NCBI RefSeq assembly: GCF_014595955.1 | Contig: NZ_JABVCF010000008.1 | Location: forward strand, 62,001-126,000 | Source: Pseudaminobacter soli (ex Zhang et al. 2022) | GTDB lineage: Bacteria > Pseudomonadota > Alphaproteobacteria > Rhizobiales > Rhizobiaceae | Reading direction: 5' to 3' | Length of the DNA stretch: 64,000 nucleotides | In this document: piece after piece, positions 42,482 to 50,985 of the stretch | Layout: the number at the start of each line of letters is the position of its first letter | Numbering within the stretch: the first letter of the stretch is position 1 | The notes under the pieces: model-generated | The model's input: the letters and a program-made list of their open reading frames with translations, nothing else | What the model was told of the DNA's origin: nothing | Database searches by the model: none | Translations under genes and position numbers: made by a program

Positions 42482-43828
42482 ATGGCTACCGGCACGTCGA
42501 CCGAAGTCTCCACCATCCTGATGGACCGGGTGGCGGACTGGCTGACCCAATCCTCGCTTGCCGGGGACGACCTCGAAACGATCATCCGCGGATTTTGCGA
42601 GCGCGTTGCAGCGGCGGGCCTGCCGCTGGCGCGCGTGCATCTCACCTTTTCGATGCTGCATCCCCTCTACGACGCGCTAGGCTTCACCTGGGAGCGTGGC
42701 TCCGGCATGCGCGTCGAAGGCTTCCGGAACAAGCCGGGGGAGCGGTCGGAACGCTTTCTTCGCAGCCCCTACTACCACCTGCTGGCGAACAAGCTCGATC
42801 ATCTCAGGCGCCGGATCGACCCGAACAGCCCATCGGAGTTTCCGATCTTCGACGAACTGAAGAAGCTCGAGATCACCGACTACATCGCCTTCAAGCACTA
42901 TTTCGGGGCTGGGAAGGAACAGGGCATGATGGGGTCCTGGTCGACCGACAGTCCGACCGGCTTCAGCGAGGCGGTGATCGCCGCGCTGCTGCGCATCCAG
43001 AACAATCTTGCCGTGGCGGCGAAGATGGCGGTGCTGCACCGGCTCGCCGACAACATGCTCACAACCTATCTCGGACCCGATGCGGGCAAGCGCGTGCTCA
43101 ATGGCAATATCCGCCGCGGCCAGGGTGACACGATCCGGGCCGCACTTGTCATGGCTGACATGCGGGGCTCGACCATGCTCGCCGAGCAGGAAGGCCGCGA
43201 GGCCTACATCGAGTCGCTGAACCAGTTCTTCGACGCCATAGCGGCGCCCTTCAACCGCAGCGGCGGGCAGATTCTGAGCTTCCTGGGCGACGGCTTTCTC
43301 GCAGTCTACCCCTGCGATCGCCATCACGAGCCATCGGAGATCGCCTGCCGGACGGCGCTCGCGGCGACTGCCAAGGCGACCGCCCGAATGCAGGTACTCA
43401 ACGAACGAAGGCGGCTGCAGGGCCGCGCCGAACTCGGCTATGGCATCGGACTGCACGTGGGCAATGTCATGTTCGGCAATGTGGGACTGAACGACCGCCT
43501 GACCTTCTCGGCCTTCGGCTCGTCAGTGAACCAGGTGCAGCGGCTGCAGGCGCTCACCAAGAAGTATCCTCAAAGCGTCATAGCCAGCGAGGAATTCGCC
43601 AACTATTGCGGCGGCTCCTGGATTACGCTCGGCAGGGAGAAACTTCAGGGCGTGAAGGAAAAGCTGACGATACAGCACCCTGACATCGCCGACTTTTCCG
43701 AGCTTGACGATGATGGCTCAATCGAGATCAGCTATGACGGTGTTTCGGACGCTGAGCAACTGATGCTGCTCCTGCGCGACACTGCGGCAGGCCAGCCCGG
43801 ATCAGGAAATGGGAAGGCGATCCAGTGA
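42482..43828 (+). CDS. Class III adenylate/guanylate cyclase-like protein
   Basis: A 448-residue soluble protein. Residues 1-205 are a rhizobial-type N-terminal sensor-like region without a recognised domain. Residues about 215-410 form a class III cyclase domain. Metal Asp residues are D226 (ADMRGST) and D270 (LGDGFLAV), and the transition-state Asn/Arg are in VNQVQRL. The two residues that normally select adenine are replaced: the Lys before the second metal Asp is Ser (ILSFLGD), and the Asp of the GDxVN motif is Ser (GSSVN). Cyclic nucleotide identity is therefore unclear. Its stop overlaps the GTG of the lyase gene, so the two are coupled. Confidence 0.88.
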   Translation: MATGTSTEVSTILMDRVADWLTQSSLAGDDLETIIRGFCERVAAAGLPLARVHLTFSMLHPLYDALGFTWERGSGMRVEGFRNKPGERSERFLRSPYYHLLANKLDHLRRRIDPNSPSEFPIFDELKKLEITDYIAFKHYFGAGKEQGMMGSWSTDSPTGFSEAVIAALLRIQNNLAVAAKMAVLHRLADNMLTTYLGPDAGKRVLNGNIRRGQGDTIRAALVMADMRGSTMLAEQEGREAYIESLNQFFDAIAAPFNRSGGQILSFLGDGFLAVYPCDRHHEPSEIACRTALAATAKATARMQVLNERRRLQGRAELGYGIGLHVGNVMFGNVGLNDRLTFSAFGSSVNQVQRLQALTKKYPQSVIASEEFANYCGGSWITLGREKLQGVKEKLTIQHPDIADFSELDDDGSIEISYDGVSDAEQLMLLLRDTAAGQPGSGNGKAIQ

Positions 43829-44775
43829 GGCTGAGAACGTTCGGCATGACAGCACTCGCAGCGTTCAGCATCGCAACGTCTTCGCTCGCCAATGCCAATG
43901 ATCTGGTTCTGAAGGACAGCCTGGAGGGCCCGGATTTCACCGATGCGGGGGGACTCTACTACAAGGAGAACTATGAGCAGAGCGCCGGCACCTTCGAGTT
44001 CCAGCAGGACGTAATGCGCAACGGCAAAGGCGCGCTGAAACTCACCATCCGGCCAATCTGCCCGACGAGCAAGGACGGATGCAGCGAGCGCGCCGAGATC
44101 TGGGAAAGACCGGAACTGCGCGTCCCATATGACCAGGGCGTCTGGTACGGCTTCGCGGTCAAGTTCGCCGATCCCATCCCCCAGGACGACCATCGCTATC
44201 TGATCGCGCAGTGGAAGCGCGAGATCGATCCGGGGGCAGAGGGCGACTTCAGCCCTTTCCTGGCGCTGCGTCTGCGCAAGGGCAAACTCTTCGCGACCGT
44301 GGAGACGAACTATGTCGCGCAGGGGGCGATAGAAAAGCCCTCCGAACCGTGCGATGCCGGGGCAGTGCCGGTGTGGCTGCGCCCGGACACCAATCAGATG
44401 CGGGCGTTGGTCGCCACCGACACCGCCTGGACGCCGGAAGACGGCAAGCTCTATGCAAGCTGCACGTCGGCGATCCAGGTGATCGACCACGGTAACAAGC
44501 TGCCCGCGCCGAACTCCGGCTGGATCGACTTCGCAGTCTACACCAAGCCCGGCCCGGACGGATCAGGTCACATCGAGCTCTACGCCAACGGCAAGCCGAT
44601 CGTCACCATCAAGGGACATATCGGGCACGCTGACCAGGGACTGGGGCCCAATCAGTATTTCAAGTTCGGGCCATACAGGGCGGCCAATGCGGGGGAATGG
44701 ACGCTCTACTACGACGATTTCCGCCGCTCGCCTCACTGCAAGGATGTGCTCGTGGGGGCTCCCTGCAATTTCTAG
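43825..44775 (+). CDS. Secreted polysaccharide lyase-like protein (heparin lyase I fold)
   Basis: A 316-residue protein with a Sec signal peptide (MTALAAFSIATSSLANA, cleavage near residue 24). The mature part fits the heparin lyase I/PL20-like jelly-roll family: SERAEIWERPELRVPYDQGVWYGF, YLIAQWKRE and GWIDFAVYTKPGP with a C-terminal WTLYYDDFRRS. It probably cleaves an acidic polysaccharide in the periplasm or outside. GTG start overlaps the cyclase stop (GTGA), implying co-regulation with the signalling enzyme. It could trim, release or limit the length of the cluster's own glycan. Confidence 0.82.
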   Translation: MRLRTFGMTALAAFSIATSSLANANDLVLKDSLEGPDFTDAGGLYYKENYEQSAGTFEFQQDVMRNGKGALKLTIRPICPTSKDGCSERAEIWERPELRVPYDQGVWYGFAVKFADPIPQDDHRYLIAQWKREIDPGAEGDFSPFLALRLRKGKLFATVETNYVAQGAIEKPSEPCDAGAVPVWLRPDTNQMRALVATDTAWTPEDGKLYASCTSAIQVIDHGNKLPAPNSGWIDFAVYTKPGPDGSGHIELYANGKPIVTIKGHIGHADQGLGPNQYFKFGPYRAANAGEWTLYYDDFRRSPHCKDVLVGAPCNF

Positions 44776-44780
44776 TATTG

Positions 44781-44807
44781 GGCGCGGGCTTGCTGCCCAG
44801 CCGCGCC
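44781..44807 (+). terminator. Hairpin after lyase gene
   Basis: GGCGCGG and CCGCGCC form a 7-bp stem with a 13-base loop, six bases after the lyase stop. No strong T-run follows. It may separate the glycan cluster from the importer operon. Confidence 0.4.
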
Positions 44808-44935
44808 TCGCCCCTCCCTTCGCCGCTCAAACAACTTTGTTCGGCCGCCCGACATAGACTTGTCAAATCTCATCACTATGCGGGCCTTGCAGTTCCCCGG
44901 CTTCAAGTTACTGTCGAGGCTGGGGAAGAACAAAG

Positions 44936-46855
44936 GTGGGCGGCGAACAGCCGATGGATGTTTCTGGAAAGAGCGCGGGAGACGATCTCCTCCGGATCGA
45001 GAACCTCGGTATCTCATTCGCCGTAGTCGGCGGGCCGGTGCATGCCGTGCGAAATGCGAGCTTCCGCATCCTTCCCGGCAAGGTGACGGCGCTGGTGGGC
45101 GAATCCGGCTCCGGCAAATCGGTGATCAGCCAGGCCGTAATGGGCATCCTGCCGAACACGGCGAAGGTGCGCGGCTCAATCGTTTTCAACGACCCCAAGA
45201 CCGGGCTCTCGACGGACATCCTGAAACTGCCGCGCGATGGTGCGGAGATCAGGGCCCTGCGCGGCAGTCGCATCGGCAAGATCTTCCAGGAGCCGATGAC
45301 GTCGCTGTCGCCGCTCCATACGATCGGCAACCAGATCGACGAGACGCTCGGCATCCATTCCGGTTTTACGGCAGCCGAAATCAAGGCGCGCACGATCGAG
45401 ATGCTCGGGCTGGTCGGCTTCCCGAAACCCGAACGCGCCTACGACATGTATCCGTTCGAGCTCTCCGGCGGCCTCAGGCAACGCGCCATGATCGCGATGG
45501 CGCTGCTCTGCCGACCCGCTTTGCTGATCGCCGACGAGCCGACGACCGCGCTCGACGTCACCATCCAGGCGCAGATCCTGCACCTGCTCAAGGATCTGCA
45601 GTCCAAGCTCAATATGGCGATGCTGCTGATCACGCACGATCTCGGGGTGGTGGCGAACATCGCCGACGAGGTCGTGGTCATCTACCACGGCGAGATCATG
45701 GAGGCGGGCACGGTCGAAGACATCTTCCGCCGGCCGACCCATCCCTACCTCAAGGGCCTCATGGCGGCAGTCCCGCACTTCGACATGAAGACGGGCGAGA
45801 GGCTGAAGGCACTACGCGAGGTCAAGGTCGATGTCGGAACACTGATCGGCCGGGCCGAGCGGAAGGAACAGGCAGCCGCGCCGGAAATTCTCGTCTCCGC
45901 CCGCGAACTGGTCAAATCCTATACCACGCAGAAGTCGAGCTGGCTCTGGAAAGGTACGGAGAAGCCCGTGCGTGCCGTCGACGGGGTGAGCTTCGACGTC
46001 AAGCGAGGCGAGTGCCTGGGTCTCGTCGGCGAAAGCGGCTGCGGCAAGACGACGGTCAGCAAGATCCTGATGCGGGCCGTCACGCCGGACTCCGGCGGTG
46101 TGCTCTTCAACAGCGGGAAGGGCCCGATCGATCTCCTGAAGGCGCAGGGAGAGGAACTTCGCGAAGTCCGTTCAAGGATTCAAATGGTGTTTCAGGATCC
46201 GGTGTCTTCGCTGTCGCCGCGCATGACGGTGCAGAACATCCTCACCGAGCCGCTCGAGATCCACAAGCGCGGCAATGCCGCATCGCGGAAGGACAAGGCC
46301 ATATCGCTGCTCAAGGCCATCGGCCTCGATGAGCGGGCCCTCAACCGTTACCCGCACTCCTTCTCCGGCGGCCAGCGGCAGCGCATCGGCATAGCACGCG
46401 CCCTGGCGCTCGGACCCGAGCTTCTCATCTGCGACGAACCGGTTTCCGCTCTCGACGTCTCCGTCCAGGCCCAGATCCTCAATCTGCTGAAGGATCTGCA
46501 GCAGGAACTCGGGCTGACCTACCTGTTCATCTCTCATAATCTGGCGGTCGTCGACTACATGGCCGACCGGATCGCCGTCATGTGCGCGGGCCGCATCGTC
46601 GAAGTCGCCCCGCGCGAGACCTTGATGCAGCGGCCAATCCATCCCTATACCCGCTCGCTGCTGGCAGCAGTCCCCTTCCCCGACCTGGATCGGCCCCTCG
46701 ACTTCAACACGTTGCAGGCAACCGGCGCGTCGGACCAGAGCGCATGGCCGCCTCAGTTCCGTTCCGATGGAGAGGACTCGCTAACGCCGGCGGATCTGGG
46801 CGAAGGGCACTTCGTCCTGGCACGCCGCTCGGCGGATGCGAGGGAGATGGTCTGA
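44936..46855 (+). CDS. Family-5-type ABC importer ATPase, tandem domains (Dpp/Opp-like)
   Basis: A 639-residue protein with two complete ATPase domains, as in fused DppD-DppF types. Walker A motifs are GESGSGKS and GESGCGKT; signatures are LSGGLRQRAMIA and FSGGQRQRIGIA; Walker B segments are LLIADEPTTALD and LLICDEPVSALD. Each half ends with the HPY segment of oligopeptide transporters (THPYLKGL, IHPYTRSLL). GTG 44936 with GGGGAAG upstream or ATG 44954 may be the start. The stop overlaps the next ATG (TGATG). It energises peptide- or oligosaccharide-type uptake. Confidence 0.93.
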   Translation: MGGEQPMDVSGKSAGDDLLRIENLGISFAVVGGPVHAVRNASFRILPGKVTALVGESGSGKSVISQAVMGILPNTAKVRGSIVFNDPKTGLSTDILKLPRDGAEIRALRGSRIGKIFQEPMTSLSPLHTIGNQIDETLGIHSGFTAAEIKARTIEMLGLVGFPKPERAYDMYPFELSGGLRQRAMIAMALLCRPALLIADEPTTALDVTIQAQILHLLKDLQSKLNMAMLLITHDLGVVANIADEVVVIYHGEIMEAGTVEDIFRRPTHPYLKGLMAAVPHFDMKTGERLKALREVKVDVGTLIGRAERKEQAAAPEILVSARELVKSYTTQKSSWLWKGTEKPVRAVDGVSFDVKRGECLGLVGESGCGKTTVSKILMRAVTPDSGGVLFNSGKGPIDLLKAQGEELREVRSRIQMVFQDPVSSLSPRMTVQNILTEPLEIHKRGNAASRKDKAISLLKAIGLDERALNRYPHSFSGGQRQRIGIARALALGPELLICDEPVSALDVSVQAQILNLLKDLQQELGLTYLFISHNLAVVDYMADRIAVMCAGRIVEVAPRETLMQRPIHPYTRSLLAAVPFPDLDRPLDFNTLQATGASDQSAWPPQFRSDGEDSLTPADLGEGHFVLARRSADAREMV

Positions 46856-48753
46856 TGATCACGCGCCGCACCGCACTCGGGCTGCTGGCGACGACGCTGA
46901 TGCCGGCCAAGCTCCGGGCTGCGGGGATCGAGGTAGAGTCCCTGCTCCCGAAAATAGAGGCCGGCGAACTGCCGCCGATCGCGGTCCGCCTGCCCAAAAC
47001 ACCTCGCGTCATCAATCTCGCAGGAATGGGCAGACTGCCCGGGCGAAACGGCGGGAGCATTCGCACCATCATCGGCGGCCCGCGCGACATCCGTGTCATG
47101 ACGATCTACGGCTATGCCCGACTGATCGGCTACAACGAAAAGCTCGAGTTCGAGCCGGACATCCTGGACAGCTACGAAGTCGTAGAAGAGCGCATCTTCA
47201 CCTTCCGCTTGCGCGAAGGCCACAGATGGTCCGACGGGACTCCGCTCTCGGTCGAGGACTTCCGCTACTGCTGGGAAGACATCATCAACAACGAGGACCT
47301 GACATCCGGCGGGATTCCGATCAGCCTGCGTGTCAACGGCAAGGGGCCTAAGTTCGAGATCGTCGATCCCTTGACAGTCCGGTACAGTTGGGACGCGCCC
47401 AATCCTGACTTCCTGCCGAGCCTGGCATCGGCGCAGCCCCAGACCCTCGTGCTGCCCGCCCATTATCTGAAACAGTTCCACGGCAAGTACCAGAGCGAGG
47501 ACAAGCTCAAGGAATTGATGAAGGAGCACAAGGCCAAGAAGTGGACCGGGCTCCATATCAAGATGTCGCGGACCTACAGGCCGGAGAATCCGGCGCTGCC
47601 GACGCTCGACCCGTGGCGCAACACCACGGAATCGCCCGCCGAGCAGTATGTTTTCGAGCGCAACCCGTTCTTCCACCGGGTCGACGAGAACGGGCGGCAG
47701 CTTCCCTATATCGACCGCGTGGTGCTGAATGTCAGCTCCTCCGCGATCGTGCCGGCCAAGACCGGCGCCGGCGAAAGCGACCTTCAGGCAACGGGCATCG
47801 ACTTCGCCGATTACACCTTCCTGAAGGACGCGGAGAAGCGCTACCCCGTCAAGGTCAGCCTCTGGACCAAGATCCAGGGCGCACGCTTCGCCATCTTGCC
47901 CAACCTCAACTATGCCGACGAGGTCTGGCGTGGCATCATCCAGGACGTCCGCTTCCGGCGCGCGCTCTCGATCGCCCTCGACCGGCGCGAGATCAACCTC
48001 GCCTGCTTCTTCGGGCTGGGCAAGGAAAGCTCCGACACGGTTCTGCCCACCAGCCCGCTTTACCGGCCCGAATACGCACAGGCCTGGATCGGCTTCGACC
48101 GCGAGCGCGCCAACGCACTGCTCGACGACGTCGGCCTCGACAAGCGGGACGACGATGGCATCCGCATCCTGCCGGACGGCCGCTCGGCCCAGTTGATCAT
48201 CGAGACGCCAGGCGAGAGCACGCTCGAGACCGACGTGCTGGAACTCGTCGCCGACCATTGGCGGCAGATCGGCCTGGCGATCTTCATACGCACCTCGCAG
48301 CGCGACATCTTCCGCAGTCGCGCGATTGCCGGCTCTATCATGCTCTCGCTGTGGTCGGGCATGGACAACGGCGTGCCGACGCCGGACATGAGCCCGGACC
48401 AGCTCGCGCCCACGGCCGAGGACAGCCTGCAATGGCCGATCTGGGGCATCCACTACATGACGGGCGGCGACCAGGGCCGCCCGCCGGAAATGCCGGAGGT
48501 GGTCGAACTGGTCGGACTGCTACGGAAATGGAAGGCGTCCGCCACCGTCGAAGAGCGAACCAAGATCTGGCACCAGATGCTCACGATCTACACGGACCAG
48601 GTCTTCTCGATCGGCATCGTCAATCAGACGCTACAGCCGATCCTGCGCTCGGCCAAGCTTCGCAACCTGCCGGAGGAAGGCCTCTACGGCTTCGACCCCA
48701 CCTGCTATCTGGGCATCTACAAGCCCGACACCTTTTGGCTTGAGGACAGCTGA
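46855..48753 (+). CDS. Family 5 extracellular solute-binding protein
   Basis: A 632-residue periplasmic binding protein (SBP_bac_5). The N-terminus MITRRTALGLLATTLMPAKLRA is a Tat-like (RR) signal. The body has FTFRLREGHRWSDGTPLSVEDFRYCWEDI, the most typical family segment, and DVRFRRALSIALDRREIN. Its size is at the large end of the family, similar to rhizobial binders for alpha-galactosides or large peptides. It lies between the ATPase gene and the permeases, in one coupled operon. The ligand is unknown; an oligosaccharide released by the adjacent lyase is an untested possibility. Confidence 0.92.
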   Translation: MITRRTALGLLATTLMPAKLRAAGIEVESLLPKIEAGELPPIAVRLPKTPRVINLAGMGRLPGRNGGSIRTIIGGPRDIRVMTIYGYARLIGYNEKLEFEPDILDSYEVVEERIFTFRLREGHRWSDGTPLSVEDFRYCWEDIINNEDLTSGGIPISLRVNGKGPKFEIVDPLTVRYSWDAPNPDFLPSLASAQPQTLVLPAHYLKQFHGKYQSEDKLKELMKEHKAKKWTGLHIKMSRTYRPENPALPTLDPWRNTTESPAEQYVFERNPFFHRVDENGRQLPYIDRVVLNVSSSAIVPAKTGAGESDLQATGIDFADYTFLKDAEKRYPVKVSLWTKIQGARFAILPNLNYADEVWRGIIQDVRFRRALSIALDRREINLACFFGLGKESSDTVLPTSPLYRPEYAQAWIGFDRERANALLDDVGLDKRDDDGIRILPDGRSAQLIIETPGESTLETDVLELVADHWRQIGLAIFIRTSQRDIFRSRAIAGSIMLSLWSGMDNGVPTPDMSPDQLAPTAEDSLQWPIWGIHYMTGGDQGRPPEMPEVVELVGLLRKWKASATVEERTKIWHQMLTIYTDQVFSIGIVNQTLQPILRSAKLRNLPEEGLYGFDPTCYLGIYKPDTFWLEDS

Positions 48754-48755
48754 CC

Positions 48756-49754
48756 GTGATCCGCTACATCCTTTGGCGCCTGGCGGTGATGGTGCCGACC
48801 CTGCTGATCATCTCCGCGCTGATCTTCACCATCATCGAGCTGCCGCCCGGGGATTATTTCGAGAGCTACGCCGCCGAACTCAGGGCGCAAGGCGAAGGCG
48901 TCGACATGGACCGGCTGAACCAGCTACGGGCCGAGTACGATTTCGATAAGCCGCCGGTGATCCGCTATTTCTACTGGCTGGGCGGCATGCTGCACGGCGA
49001 CTTCGGCTACTCCTTCGAATACGAGCTGCCGGTGTCGGATGTCGTCGGCGACCGGCTGTGGCTGACCGTGCTGGTCTCCTTCTGCACGATCGTCTTCACC
49101 TGGCTGATCGCCTTTCCGATCGGCATGTATTCGGCCACGCACCAGTACAGCTGGGGCGACTACGGGCTGACCTTCCTCGGCCTGCTCGGCATCGCCATCC
49201 CGAATTTCATGCTGGCGCTCATCCTGATGTACTTCGCCAACATCTGGTTCGGCACCTCGGTCGGCCATCTAATGGACCAGAGGTATCTTGGCGAGCCGAT
49301 GAGTTGGGACAAGGCGAAGTCGATCCTCGAGCACCTCTGGATCCCGGTGATCATCATCGGAACCGCGGGAACCGCCGGCATGATCCGGCGCCTGCGCGCC
49401 AATCTGCTCGACGAGCTTCAGAAGCAGTATGTGATGACCGCGCGGGCCAAGGGCCTTCACCCGTTCAGGACGCTGGTCAAATACCCGCTGCGCATGTCGC
49501 TCAATTTCTTCATCTCCGACATCGGCTCCATCCTGCCGGCGATCATCTCCGGCGCCGAGATCACGGCCATCGTGCTGTCGCTTGAGACCACCGGGCCGAT
49601 GCTGATCAGGGCGCTGCAGAGCCAGGATATGTATCTGGCGGGCTCGTTCCTGATGTTCCTCGCCTTCCTCACGGTGATCGGCGTGCTCATCTCCGACATC
49701 GCGCTGGCGCTGCTCGATCCACGAATCCGACTGCAGGGCGGGAGCACCAAATGA
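48756..49754 (+). CDS. ABC transporter permease (DppB/OppB-like)
   Basis: A 332-residue permease with the N-terminal MIRYILWRLAVMVPTLLIISALIF type segment, about six membrane helices and the EAA loop MTARAKGLHPFRTLVKYPLRMS. GTG start, two bases after the binding-protein stop. It forms the import channel with the DppC-like partner; the stop overlaps the next start (ATGA). Confidence 0.93.
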   Translation: MIRYILWRLAVMVPTLLIISALIFTIIELPPGDYFESYAAELRAQGEGVDMDRLNQLRAEYDFDKPPVIRYFYWLGGMLHGDFGYSFEYELPVSDVVGDRLWLTVLVSFCTIVFTWLIAFPIGMYSATHQYSWGDYGLTFLGLLGIAIPNFMLALILMYFANIWFGTSVGHLMDQRYLGEPMSWDKAKSILEHLWIPVIIIGTAGTAGMIRRLRANLLDELQKQYVMTARAKGLHPFRTLVKYPLRMSLNFFISDIGSILPAIISGAEITAIVLSLETTGPMLIRALQSQDMYLAGSFLMFLAFLTVIGVLISDIALALLDPRIRLQGGSTK

Positions 49755-50929
49755 CCACCTCGTCGCTGCCCGCGCCCGGCGCCCCGCTCGACCATTACGT
49801 CTCCGACGCGCCGTTCGATCCCTACTCCGTCGAGGCGATGACGCCCGCCCAGGCGAAGGTCTACCAGGCCTCGCAGCGGCGCCTGATGTGGTGGAAGTTC
49901 AAGCGGCACAAGGTGGCGCTGTGGTCGGCGATGTTCCTCGCCGCACTCTATTTCATGATCCTGATCTGCGAGTTCGTCGCGCCCTACAACCTGCATACGC
50001 GAAACGTCGACTTCATCTACTCGCCGCCGCAGGACGTCCACTTCTTCCACGAGGGCAGCTTCGTCGGGCCGTTCGTCTACGGGCGCAAGATGACGCTCGA
50101 CATGGACACGCTGAAGCGCAACTACACCGACGACACGAACGACGTGCAGAAGCTGCGCTTCTTCTGCTCCGGCGATCCCTACGAGTTCTGGGGCCTGGTC
50201 CCCGGCAGCTTCCATTTCGTCTGCCCGGCCAAGGACGGCCAGTTCTTCTACCTGGGCACGGACCGGCTCGGCCGCGACGTGCTTTCGCGCATCATCTACG
50301 GCGCAAGAATCTCGCTCACAATTGGCCTGCTCGGCGTCACCTTCTCCTTCGTGCTCGGCGTGATCATCGGCGGGCTCGCCGGCTATCATGGCGGCACCTT
50401 CGACCTGATCGTCCAGCGCATCATCGAGGTGCTGCAGTCCTTGCCGAGCATCCCCCTGTGGCTGGCGCTTGCCGCGATCATGCCGGTGACCTGGAGCCCG
50501 ATCGTGGTCTATTTCGGCATCACCCTGATCCTCGGCCTGCTCGACTGGACGGGTCTCGCGAGGGCAGTGCGGTCCAAGCTCCTGGCGCTACGCGAAGAGG
50601 ACTACGTACTCGCCGCCCAACTCATGGGCGCAAGACCTGCCCGGATCATCGGCCGGCATCTCATCCCCGGCTTCATGTCGCACCTGATCGCCTCGGCGAC
50701 GATCGCGGTACCGGGCATGATCCTCGGCGAGACGGCGCTGTCCTTCCTCGGGCTGGGTCTGAGGCCGCCGATCACCAGTTGGGGCATCCTGCTCACCGAG
50801 GCCCGCAGCGTCAACGTGATCGCCTTCTATCCCTGGTTGCTCTACCCCATGATCCCGGTGGTTCTGGTGATCCTCGCCTTCAACTTCATGGGCGACGGCC
50901 TGCGCGACGCTGCGGATCCGTATAGGTAG
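49751..50929 (+). CDS. ABC transporter permease (DppC/OppC-like)
   Basis: A 392-residue permease, longer than most DppC proteins because of an extended N-terminal region. It contains a long periplasmic insert of about 120 residues between the first two helices (VQKLRFFCSGDPYEFWGL) before the core LGTDRLGRDVLSRIIYGARISL. The EAA loop is AAQLMGARPARIIGRHLIPG. Similar long inserts occur in YejE-like permeases. It is the last gene of the operon. Confidence 0.92.
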   Translation: MTTSSLPAPGAPLDHYVSDAPFDPYSVEAMTPAQAKVYQASQRRLMWWKFKRHKVALWSAMFLAALYFMILICEFVAPYNLHTRNVDFIYSPPQDVHFFHEGSFVGPFVYGRKMTLDMDTLKRNYTDDTNDVQKLRFFCSGDPYEFWGLVPGSFHFVCPAKDGQFFYLGTDRLGRDVLSRIIYGARISLTIGLLGVTFSFVLGVIIGGLAGYHGGTFDLIVQRIIEVLQSLPSIPLWLALAAIMPVTWSPIVVYFGITLILGLLDWTGLARAVRSKLLALREEDYVLAAQLMGARPARIIGRHLIPGFMSHLIASATIAVPGMILGETALSFLGLGLRPPITSWGILLTEARSVNVIAFYPWLLYPMIPVVLVILAFNFMGDGLRDAADPYR

Positions 50930-50950
50930 GGCCGGCGGCGCCCTCCCGCT

Positions 50951-50985
50951 TGAAGAGAGGTGACGGTACCGAGCGGCTCTCTTCA
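50951..50985. terminator. Candidate bidirectional terminator
   Basis: TGAAGAGAG (50951-50959) and CTCTCTTCA (50977-50985) form a 9-bp stem with a 17-base loop between the convergent permease and tagH genes, overlapping the tagH stop. It could stop transcripts from both sides. Confidence 0.4.

Noticed and set aside
29778-44775. Anti-phage cyclic-nucleotide (CBASS-type) system
   Set aside because: No CD-NTase and no recognisable effector such as a nuclease or phospholipase is present; the neighbours are glycan enzymes.
46753-48453. Minus-strand open frame (566 codons) over the family 5 binding protein
   Set aside because: The plus strand has an unmistakable SBP_bac_5 protein with signal peptide and operon junctions.
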